64,000 nt of DNA from Bremerella alba. GTDB taxonomy: Bacteria; Planctomycetota; Planctomycetia; Pirellulales; Pirellulaceae. Below the pieces are notes generated by a model that saw only the letters and a list, made by a program, of their open reading frames with translations, was not told where the DNA came from and did not search any database. A program made the translations under genes and the position numbers. Below are positions 1 to 7,382 of the stretch, piece by piece (positions within the stretch are counted from its first letter, which is position 1; every line of letters starts with the position of its first letter). The stretch covers positions 620,001 to 684,000 of the forward strand of contig NZ_JABRWO010000001.1 in assembly GCF_013618625.1 (NCBI RefSeq), written 5' to 3'.

Positions 1-896
1 AGATTCTACAATCGGCACTGGCGCACGCCTCGAACCGCACCGTGCAGCGAGCCGCCGAGATGATCGCCCAGGCCGAAGACGCGTCGTTTACCTCGGACCT
101 GGTCAAAGCGTACTGGCGGCTCAAGCGAAACCCGCTGAAGAAGGACCCCGGCTGTCTTGCCAAGACAGCCATTGTGAAGGCTCTCGTTCAGGCCGAACAT
201 GCCGACATGGAGCTCTTCCGCGACGGCATCACCTACTGCCAGATCGAGCCGCACTGGCAGGGCGAGATCGACTCGGCTGCCGAAATAAGAGGTGTCTGCG
301 CCATCGGTTTGGTTCACTTTACGCCAACCATTGAAGTGCTGAACCACTGCGCTGTTTTGCTAAGCGACCTATGGCCGGAGGCTCGACTGGGTGCGGCTCA
401 GGCCTTAGGGGCGCTCGCCCAGATCGAAGCGGCTCCCCTACTCCGTTTGAAACTGCTGACCGGAGATAGTCAGCCCGAGGTCCACGGCGAATGCTGCTCG
501 GCCATGCTGAAAGCCGATCGTGAAGAAGGTTTGGCGTTCGTTCAGCCGTTTCTCAACTCGCACGACGCCGATCAGTGCGTGCAAACGGCCCTGGCACTGG
601 GTGAAGCTCGCCTGCCGGGGACGTTCGATCGTCTCCGCAATGCCTGGGGACTCCGGTCCGAGCTAAATGTCCGCGAAAGTCTGCTGCTCTGTATCGGTCT
701 GCTGCGAACGACCGAGTCGCAAGAGTTTCTCCTCTCACTGATCGACAAACGCGACATCCGCACCGCCGCCGACGCAGTGAAAGCCCTACGCTTGAACGGC
801 CCCCTGGGCGATCTCCGCGAGCGCACCGAAGCGGCCGTTGAAGTAACCGAGAGTGACACTTTAATGAGTGCATTTCGCGAAGAGTGGCTGAGCTAA
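1..896 (+). CDS. HEAT-repeat protein, C-terminal part (5' end outside window)
   Basis: The reading frame is open from the first bases of the window and upstream of the first possible start (a GTG at 42), so the true start very probably lies outside. The visible ~298 residues are Ala/Leu-rich paired helices of HEAT/armadillo type, for example LWPEARLGAAQALGALAQ and HGECCSAMLKADREEGLAF. There is no catalytic motif, membrane segment or cysteine cluster. HEAT repeats are protein-interaction scaffolds. The partner is unknown, and without the N-terminus I cannot say whether it is secreted. Confidence 0.75.
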   Translation, partial: ILQSALAHASNRTVQRAAEMIAQAEDASFTSDLVKAYWRLKRNPLKKDPGCLAKTAIVKALVQAEHADMELFRDGITYCQIEPHWQGEIDSAAEIRGVCAIGLVHFTPTIEVLNHCAVLLSDLWPEARLGAAQALGALAQIEAAPLLRLKLLTGDSQPEVHGECCSAMLKADREEGLAFVQPFLNSHDADQCVQTALALGEARLPGTFDRLRNAWGLRSELNVRESLLLCIGLLRTTESQEFLLSLIDKRDIRTAADAVKALRLNGPLGDLRERTEAAVEVTESDTLMSAFREEWLS

Positions 897-1052
897 CTGG
901 CTCACGAGACCACCTTGGGGGGGCGACAGTTCACTCGCAGCCCCGCTGCAATAAGGCTCGGCTTGGCATAGTGATTGCGGTGTTAGGCATCGGATCAATT
1001 TGTCGATCGATCCCAGCCAAGCATCCTCACCCCCTTTCCCCCGGAGGAACTT

Positions 1053-1391
1053 ATGTCTCAATCGAAATACGCCGAGTGTATTAAAGCCTGTATCGAATGT
1101 GCCCATGCTTGCGAGCACTGCGCCGACTCGTGCCTAAGTGAGTCCGACGTGACCAAGATGGCCGAGTGCATTCGTACTGATCGCGACTGTTCGCAAATGT
1201 GCTGGACCGCAGCGGCCTACATGAGTCGCGGTTCACAGTTCATTCCAGAAATTTGTCGAATTTGCGCCGAGATCTGTGAAGCTTGCGCCGCTGAGTGCGA
1301 AAAGCATAATATGAGTCACTGCCAGGCATGTGCGAAAGCTTGCCGCAAGTGTGCCGAAGAATGCCACAAGATGACCGGCGTGCACGTTTAA
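1053..1391 (+). CDS. Csp3-like four-helix-bundle copper-storage protein
   Basis: A 112-residue protein with 19 cysteines, mostly in CxxxC and CxxC spacings along predicted amphipathic helices (YAECIKACIECAHACEHC, ICRICAEICEACAAEC, CQACAKACRKCAEEC). This is the pattern of the DUF326/Csp family, whose members fold as a four-helix bundle lined with Cys thiolates that hold many Cu(I) ions. There is no signal peptide, so it should be cytosolic like Csp3 rather than exported like Csp1. A GGAGGA ribosome site sits directly before the ATG. No copper ATPase or CueR-like regulator is adjacent, so the copper role rests on family resemblance. Confidence 0.88.
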   Translation: MSQSKYAECIKACIECAHACEHCADSCLSESDVTKMAECIRTDRDCSQMCWTAAAYMSRGSQFIPEICRICAEICEACAAECEKHNMSHCQACAKACRKCAEECHKMTGVHV

Positions 1392-1523
1392 TTGCGAACG
1401 TCGACATCCCCTTTGAAAATCCTCCACCCCGAGTCCTTAAGTGCGTCTCGTCGCCTGGGATTTGCGGGGGTGGATGTACGCGCGAAGTACAGCATACCCT
1501 TGACACGAATCTATCAACCAAAG

Positions 1524-1599
1524 CCCTAGCCGCTGTGGTTAACCCCCGGGTGGCTTCGCGATTCATCTCTGGGTCAGCAACGCCGACAAGCGGCTAATG
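1524..1599 (+). repeat. Partial copy (D) of the dispersed structured repeat
   Basis: This contains GGGTGGC, then ATTCATCTCTGGGT and a GCCGACAAGCGGCTAATG block. It matches the reverse complement of the right arm of the full copies at 20.4 and 24.1 kb. Just before it, CTAGCCGCTGTGG resembles the inner part of a left arm. The centre and the other arm are missing, so it is a remnant. It lies in the 288-bp gap between two convergent genes; nothing else is recognisable there. Confidence 0.6.
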
Positions 1600-1679
1600 T
1601 AAGAACGCAACCTAATCACCAAGCCCCCATTTTATTCCGGCTGGGAACATGGTCCGCTCAGGTGAAGCCAGACGGCCTC

Positions 1680-2675
1680 TTACTTCGTATTCGTAGGCAC
1701 CGCTGCCACGGGGCCGTGTGGTGCACCCCCTTCATAGATACTGAACTCGGCCCAGACCGGTAGATGGTCGGACACTTCCAGTCCTTCAGCCAACGTCAGA
1801 TTGAACTGGCGGAGGAAGTCATACACGCCGTTGCGGCCGGTGTACTCGCTGGTGGCGCTTCGCTGCATGAAAAGGTTGTCATACAGCTTACTCCCACGCG
1901 TATTGGTCTTCACGCCGCTGATCGCCCAGGTAATTCCGGGGATGGTGGCGATCTGGCCGAACTGCGACTCGTCGGCATTGAAGTCACCCAGTAGGATCAC
2001 ATCATCTTCCCCTCGGGCATCGTCACGCACAGCGCGAAAGACATCATCCATCACGTCCATCTCTTGCTTCACTTCGTCAGGGTCGACATGCACGTTGACT
2101 AGGCTGAAGGTAAACGCCTGACTCGGATCGGGTCCACGCACGCGGAACCAAGCCACCAACGGTTCACGATGCAAGACATCCTGTGGGTCTTCCACCGTAT
2201 AGACCTGGGCGCGGTCGACCTGCAAGCTGGCCGTATCAAAGACGTAAGCGAACTGCTCTTTACTACTGGTTCGGCCGAGGCGTGGTCCGATGACAAAGTC
2301 GTAGTGTCGACCAGTCGCGTTGATCATTTCGACGAAGCGAGGCAAGATGCTTTGATCGGTCGAGCGGATCTCTTGAATGGCAACTACATCGAACTGGCGA
2401 ACGATCTCGACCAGCCGGGCCATGACTTCCGGCTTATCCATCTTGGCCGTGCCGAAGACTTGAATGTTGAACGACGCCACGCGAATGGTGTCTTGCTTGC
2501 GCGCCATCGGAGGCACCGCCACCATGGCATCGCCCACCGGGGCGGCAGACTTAGCGACGGCTGCATCTCGCGGGACAACAACCACGTTGTCGATCCCCTC
2601 GATGCGATAGTTCTGAAAAAAGAACCAAGCGCCCGCGCCAGCGATCACTGCCAATAGCAAGGCACTCGTCCTCAT
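1680..2675 (-). CDS. Membrane-anchored endonuclease/exonuclease/phosphatase (DNase I-like) protein
   Basis: About 331 residues. An N-terminal hydrophobic segment (TSALLLAVIAGAGAWFFF) should anchor it in the cytoplasmic membrane or act as a signal. The rest is the DNase I-like fold: RVASFNIQVFG, the metal-binding glutamate in VAIQEIRS, the catalytic LLGDFNAD and the closing SDHLPVWAEF histidine motif are all present. The family covers nucleases, sphingomyelinases and inositol phosphatases, and the substrate cannot be told from sequence. I prefer the ATG start because AGGAG lies about 10 bases upstream; a TTG three codons earlier would leave almost no spacing. The upstream gene is divergent. 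Confidence 0.85.
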   Translation of the reverse strand: MRTSALLLAVIAGAGAWFFFQNYRIEGIDNVVVVPRDAAVAKSAAPVGDAMVAVPPMARKQDTIRVASFNIQVFGTAKMDKPEVMARLVEIVRQFDVVAIQEIRSTDQSILPRFVEMINATGRHYDFVIGPRLGRTSSKEQFAYVFDTASLQVDRAQVYTVEDPQDVLHREPLVAWFRVRGPDPSQAFTFSLVNVHVDPDEVKQEMDVMDDVFRAVRDDARGEDDVILLGDFNADESQFGQIATIPGITWAISGVKTNTRGSKLYDNLFMQRSATSEYTGRNGVYDFLRQFNLTLAEGLEVSDHLPVWAEFSIYEGGAPHGPVAAVPTNTK

Positions 2676-2831
2676 CACCGTCAATCTCCTAACGTCCAGT
2701 TCTTCTCTTGTATCTCAAGCCCGCGCGCTGCACGGGGCGGCAGACGATAGCGGAAAGTGCGAGTACGAATCCATATCATTTCGAAGAGAAATCATTGTCC
2801 ATCGTGCTATCAATGCCTATCTTGAAAGGGA

Positions 2832-4109
2832 ATGTCCTTCTTGTCACCGGAGCGCGGTCGTTTGCATCCCAGTGCTATCATTGCGAGTTTGCTAGGGCTC
2901 ATTGCGCTACCGCTGTGCGCCCACGCTCAGGTCGTGCAGTTGGCCAATGGAGGGCAACTCGAAGCCGCTGTGAATCACGATTCCCAGGTGGCAGCCGGCG
3001 GCCAAGTCGAGTTGGTTGTCGAAGGGGTGGGCTCGGTCGTTCTGGCAAGCCACCAGGTTCAGCAGGTCGAATCGCCCAAAGTGACCGAAGACGAATACTT
3101 CGACCACGCGGCCAATTTCACCGATACGATCGGCGACCAATGGAAACTGGCCAAGTGGTGTCAGCAGCAAGGGTTGCAGCTTCCTTTCCAGCGTCACGCC
3201 AGACGTGTTCTCGAGCTCGATCCGAACTATCTACCCGCCCGTAAAGCCCTGGGCTATGAGCGGCGTGATGGCCAGTGGGTTAGCCGCGAAGAAATCATGA
3301 CCGATCGCGGTTACATCCGCTTCGAGGGACGCTGGACGACCATGCAGCAAGCCGCACTACAAGTCGCCCAAACGCAACACAAGCAGAAGGTGATTGACTG
3401 GAAAGTTCGTCTCCATCGCTGGCGGCAACAATTGGGCAGATCGTCGTCACCAGAAATTCAGATCGATCTTGAGACGCTGGACGATCCCGATGCCATCCCC
3501 GGCTTGATCCAACTCTTGGGGAACGAGCACGATCAAGACCTCGCATTTGCGTACCTGGAAACACTCGGTCGCATGAATAGTCCAGCGGCTCGCTCCTTCT
3601 TGATGGAGAACGCTGTCTTTCAGAATAACCCCATCTATCGCGAAAAATGCCTGCAAGAGGTGTTGGCCCAGCGGAACCCAAACATGGTCGCGTTCTTCGC
3701 CAACCATTTAAAAAGCTACGACAACACGATCGTCCTTCGCGCAGCGTATGTGCTGGCACAGCTCGACTACCCAACCGCCGTCTTTCCCTTAGCCGGTGCC
3801 CTGCAAACGCAGCACTTAGCGTTGCATTCGTCTCGCTACACGTACTTCTATACGTCCCTCGCCCCGGAAAACGGGTTTGATATCGACGGTCCTAAAGCTT
3901 CCTACCGGATGCTGACTCTGTCGGAATTTCTCGGGCGAAGTCGCAATGCGTACGATATCGTTCGCGTACAGAACCATGGCGTGCACCTGGCCTTGATCAA
4001 GCTCTGTGAGGGACAAGACTTCGGCTACAACCCGGCCGCCTGGAAGGAATGGTACCAACAGGTCCATGCCCCGAAGTCTCCGACAATCCGCCTGGCCCGG
4101 GAAGAGTAA
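2832..4109 (+). CDS. Secreted planctomycete protein of unknown function with HEAT-like C-terminal half
   Basis: 425 residues with a signal peptide (IIASLLGLIALPLCAHAQ). A region around residues 90-170 has tryptophan/glycine-rich motifs (ALGYERRDGQWVSREE, GYIRFEGRWTT) like those of other secreted planctomycete proteins. Roughly residues 210-330 look like helical repeats (AIPGLIQLLGNEHDQDLAFAYLETLGR). No catalytic motif is recognisable. It is probably a periplasmic or cell-surface scaffold; that is an inference. It is convergent with the next gene on the minus strand, about 20 bp away. Confidence 0.75.
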   Translation: MSFLSPERGRLHPSAIIASLLGLIALPLCAHAQVVQLANGGQLEAAVNHDSQVAAGGQVELVVEGVGSVVLASHQVQQVESPKVTEDEYFDHAANFTDTIGDQWKLAKWCQQQGLQLPFQRHARRVLELDPNYLPARKALGYERRDGQWVSREEIMTDRGYIRFEGRWTTMQQAALQVAQTQHKQKVIDWKVRLHRWRQQLGRSSSPEIQIDLETLDDPDAIPGLIQLLGNEHDQDLAFAYLETLGRMNSPAARSFLMENAVFQNNPIYREKCLQEVLAQRNPNMVAFFANHLKSYDNTIVLRAAYVLAQLDYPTAVFPLAGALQTQHLALHSSRYTYFYTSLAPENGFDIDGPKASYRMLTLSEFLGRSRNAYDIVRVQNHGVHLALIKLCEGQDFGYNPAAWKEWYQQVHAPKSPTIRLAREE

Positions 4110-4129
4110 CCGCAGCCCGGCGAGTGGCA

Positions 4130-4528
4130 TTAGATCAAGCGATTTTCAACGATCGGGACTAAGACTTCGTCGTAAATCCCTTTGAGGGACGGATCGGTCC
4201 ACTTTCCTTGCAGCCTTCCATTCTCTTTGATTTTGTATGAGACAACGCCGATCGCCACTCCATTGGGGCTCTTCACGGCCCAGGCAACGTTCAGGCGGTC
4301 TTCATCGACGAACCCCATGCCGGAATATTTCGTTTTATTGACGACCCAGGTCAGCTGATAGCCCTTGTTGAACTTCTTGATGACGACCTCGCCGGTGTAC
4401 TTGGCTCCCTGGTCCGATGTCCCCTCGCAGTGATATTTGCCCGACAAATCGGCCGGAGCATTCTCGGCATAAGCAGCACTAGCAAAAAGAGTTACGACGC
4501 AGGCTAGGGACGCGACCAAGCGAACCAT
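4130..4528 (-). CDS. Small secreted beta-rich protein, unknown function
   Basis: 132 residues from an ATG preceded by AAGGG. A longer in-frame extension exists, but the chosen start puts a clean signal peptide at the N-terminus (MVRLVASLACVVTLFASAAYA). The mature part is rich in Gly, Tyr and alternating hydrophobics (GKYHCEGTSDQGAKYTGEV, GRLQGKWTDPSLKGIYDE), suggesting a small antiparallel beta-sheet or barrel. It has one cysteine and no known catalytic motif. I do not recognise a named family. It ends about 20 bp from the convergent secreted gene upstream and could share its terminator region. Confidence 0.65.
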   Translation of the reverse strand: MVRLVASLACVVTLFASAAYAENAPADLSGKYHCEGTSDQGAKYTGEVVIKKFNKGYQLTWVVNKTKYSGMGFVDEDRLNVAWAVKSPNGVAIGVVSYKIKENGRLQGKWTDPSLKGIYDEVLVPIVENRLI

Positions 4529-4640
4529 CAGGCACACCCTTTCAATGAGATATCCAAGGCCATTTGGAGCAAACTTCCTAACGCACTTTACCAGCGGCTT
4601 GCGCATGGAAAAGCAATTTCGTCGAGAAATTTGGGGGAAA

Positions 4641-5003
4641 TTATCGCTGTACCGAGTGCTCTTGCAGATCTTCCAGGTCGACAAACTCGAGCGTCGAGAT
4701 GTGAGTCGCTTCGAGCACGACCGCCGGAGCGACTCCTGCTTGGAACGCTTCCTTCCACCGCAGAGCGCATAAACACCAGCGGTTACCTGGTTTAAGGCCA
4801 GGGAAGCCGAACTCTGGGTGGGGAGTCGAGAGATCGTTTCCGGCGTTCTTAGAGAACTCCAAAAACGCTTCGGTCATTTCGCTACAAACGATGTGCAGGC
4901 CCACATCTTCGGCCCCAGTGTGGCAGCATCCGTCCCGAAAGAAGCCGGTCAGCGGTTCGTGGCTGCAGTCTTGCAGATCGGTTCCGAGGACATTTTTCGC
5001 CAT
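4641..5003 (-). CDS. DUF2237 family protein
   Basis: 120 residues from MAKNVLG; upstream in-frame extensions look non-coding. The sequence matches the DUF2237 pattern as I know it: NVLGTDLQDCSHEPLTGFFR, a CCHTGAEDVGLHIVC block and PGNRWCLCALRW followed by PAVVLEATH near the end. Several conserved cysteines and the HEP/CC motifs suggest metal binding or redox chemistry, but the biochemical role of the family is unknown to me. It has no signal peptide, so it is cytosolic. Confidence 0.85.
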   Translation of the reverse strand: MAKNVLGTDLQDCSHEPLTGFFRDGCCHTGAEDVGLHIVCSEMTEAFLEFSKNAGNDLSTPHPEFGFPGLKPGNRWCLCALRWKEAFQAGVAPAVVLEATHISTLEFVDLEDLQEHSVQR

Positions 5004-5399
5004 GATTGGAGCTGCCTTGAGATAGAGTGTAAGTAGGGCACTTACCGCGCGGTATGCAGTCATCTTAACATGACCTCTGCTGTCGCAAGTCCCCATCACC
5101 CGGGAACTTACCCCAAATGGGCGGGATCTCAAGCAAAACTTGCAATCCGTGCGTAGCCGAACTACGATACCGGTGAGCCGTGGTTCTGTTTCCAGGGATG
5201 GTGAGTGATGGTCCACTCCTATTTTTTAGGCAGTGGGCTCCCTCTTCATGGACGAAGGACAGTTGACCAGCAATTTCGTTCCATCGACGAAAGCCGCCAG
5301 GTCCATTTTCACCACGAGCACGTCCACTTCCCAGCAAATCTCATAAACTTTGCGCCCCTCGAGCGCGGCCAACCGATCGGTACCAGGGAGTTTTTATTG
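5004..5399. other. Divergent intergenic region, no gene seen
   Basis: These 396 bases separate two divergent genes and should hold both promoters. Short open frames on both strands have no ribosome site, no start context and no family resemblance. I see no strong hairpin or repeat. AGGGAG near the right edge is the ribosome site of the following gene. Confidence 0.5.
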
Positions 5400-7217
5400 A
5401 TGACGAGGAACGTTATCGCCTGCGGGCTAATGTCCTGCCTGAGTCTGCTTCTCACGGCAAGCGCCACCCAACAGGCAGCGGCGCAAGACACCGTTCTTGT
5501 CGATTTGTACGGTCGCGGTGTGCACGCTTACAACCGTGGCGACTACCTGGAAGCCTATAAGCTTCTCGATGCCGTCATAGAAGAAGGCACCAACGACCCG
5601 CGTGCTTTTTACTTTCTGGGTCTGACCAACTACAAACTTGGCAACACCGATGAGGCGCAAGCCGACTTCACCAAGGGTGCCCAGTTAGAACTCGATCGCA
5701 GCCAGATCTACCCCGTCGGCAAGGCGCTAGAACGCGTGCAAGGTGCCGATCGGCTAATGCTGGAAGATTACCGCAACAAAGTCCGTACGGAAGTCTATCT
5801 GCAGAAGAAAGAGCGCGAACGAGCTCGGTACGAAAAGCTGAAACAAAACGAAGATCAAGTCCTTCGCGGTCGCCAAAAACCTGCCGGCACGCCGTCCGCT
5901 GTTCCTGTTCCCTCGGAAGATGAGACCGATCCGTTCGGCTCGCCGGGCGCCGCAACAACGCCGATGACGCCAGAGCCGGTTCAACCGAATCCTTCCGAAC
6001 CCGAAATGACGGAAGATGCCTTTGGTGGAACGTCCCCTCCTGAATCACCTACCAATCCTGCACCAGCCAGCCCGATGGCCGCACCAACCCAAACAGACGA
6101 TCCGTTCGGAACCGCTCCGTCCACTCCGACCGACGATCCTTTTGGTGCCGCGCCGATGCCTAATCCAACAGAACCTGAAATGACGGAAGATCCCTTCGGT
6201 GGAACTTCCCCTCCGGGATCACCTACCAATCCTGCACCAGCGAGCCCAATGGCTGCACCAACCGAAACGGGCGATCCGTTTGGTGCCGCGCCAATGCCGG
6301 AAATGACCGCTCCGTCGGATGATCCTTTTGGTGCCGCTCCGATGCCTAATCCAACAGAACCCGAAATGACGGAAGATCCGTTCGGCGGAACTTCGGTGCC
6401 GGGATCGGCAACCAATCCATCGCCGGCTAGTCCGACAGAAGCACCCACCGAAACGGGCGTTCCGTTCGGTGCCCCGCCAATGCCGGAAATGACCGCTCCA
6501 TCGGATGATCCTTTTGGTGCCGCTCCGATGCCTAATCCAACAGAACCCGAAATGACGGAAGATCCGTTCGGCGGAACTTCGGTGCCGGGATCGGCAACCA
6601 ATCCATCGCCGGCTAGTCCGACGGAAGCACCCACCGAAACGGGCGTTCCGTTCGGGCAGGCTCCTGCTCCAAACGAGGGCGCTGCATCCGAAGGCAAACC
6701 CAACCCCGTATCTGCGGCGTTCGGGGCGTTGGGCAACGCGTTGATTCCTAGCGTGAAGGTTCCTTCCGTGCCAGGCATGGGCCCTCCGGCCGGTGCTCCG
6801 CAACCTGGCGGCGACATGCCCGATGGCAATGATCCGTTCGGCGCCCAACCTGCTCCGGGTAACGATCCTTTCGGAGCCGAGCCTGACATGAACGCAGCCC
6901 CCGTGAACGAACAACCCTTTGGTGTTCCTTCTGCGGCTCCTTCGAACACCGTCCCTAGTGACGACCCGTTCGGTGCCCAGCCGATGCCAGAAATGAACGC
7001 CCCATCCGACGACCCATTCGGAGCCGCACCCCCCTCAGGCAACGATCCCTTCGGAGCCGCTCCGATGAACCCATCAGGTGCCGATCCTTTCGGCGAAGCT
7101 CCCGCGCCAAAACCCATAGCAACTCCGCCCAGCAACGATCCGTTTGGGGCTTCGCCAGCTCCGTCGGACGATCCCTTTGGTGCGAGCGAACCAGCTGCCG
7201 ATCCCTTCGGCAACTAA
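5400..7217 (+). CDS. Secreted TPR protein with a long DPFG-repeat low-complexity tail
   Basis: 605 residues from an ATG preceded by AGGGAG; a longer upstream frame lacks a ribosome site. There is a signal peptide (VIACGLMSCLSLLLTASA...), then two or so TPR-like helices (GRGVHAYNRGDYLEAYKLLD, AFYFLGLTNYKLGNTDEAQ). After a charged linker, over 400 residues of Pro/Ala/Asp/Gly low complexity follow, dominated by DPFGAAP, EMTEDPFGG and SDDPFG units. A 62-residue unit is tandemly repeated nearly identically. The TPR part may bind a partner; the tail resembles a disordered wall-spanning or display segment. Function unknown. Confidence 0.8.
   Translation: MTRNVIACGLMSCLSLLLTASATQQAAAQDTVLVDLYGRGVHAYNRGDYLEAYKLLDAVIEEGTNDPRAFYFLGLTNYKLGNTDEAQADFTKGAQLELDRSQIYPVGKALERVQGADRLMLEDYRNKVRTEVYLQKKERERARYEKLKQNEDQVLRGRQKPAGTPSAVPVPSEDETDPFGSPGAATTPMTPEPVQPNPSEPEMTEDAFGGTSPPESPTNPAPASPMAAPTQTDDPFGTAPSTPTDDPFGAAPMPNPTEPEMTEDPFGGTSPPGSPTNPAPASPMAAPTETGDPFGAAPMPEMTAPSDDPFGAAPMPNPTEPEMTEDPFGGTSVPGSATNPSPASPTEAPTETGVPFGAPPMPEMTAPSDDPFGAAPMPNPTEPEMTEDPFGGTSVPGSATNPSPASPTEAPTETGVPFGQAPAPNEGAASEGKPNPVSAAFGALGNALIPSVKVPSVPGMGPPAGAPQPGGDMPDGNDPFGAQPAPGNDPFGAEPDMNAAPVNEQPFGVPSAAPSNTVPSDDPFGAQPMPEMNAPSDDPFGAAPPSGNDPFGAAPMNPSGADPFGEAPAPKPIATPPSNDPFGASPAPSDDPFGASEPAADPFGN
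6108..6660 (+). repeat. Tandem 186-bp coding repeats
   Basis: Two copies starting at 6294 and 6480 are almost identical over about 175 bases (a few substitutions seen). A third, clearly diverged copy precedes them. The period is 62 codons, so the frame is kept. Near-identity of the last two copies points to recent duplication by slippage or unequal recombination. Confidence 0.85.
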
Positions 7218-7382
7218 AAACAACTTGGACGAGACCACTTTGATCTCGCACACACGGAACTTCGGCAGCGTTTTTCCTTGACGCGCCGTCGTTCCGTTTC
7301 GGACAATAGGGCCGCATACTTATCCCGCCCCCACACTGCCGCCGGTCAGGCGGTCTCGCCGAAACGACAAGGAATCTACCTG

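Noticed and set aside
5981-7213. 410-residue open frame on the minus strand across the DPFG tail
   Set aside because: It is the antisense of a repetitive GC-rich coding region, with no ribosome site and low-complexity Gly/Ser/Pro content; openness follows from the repeats.
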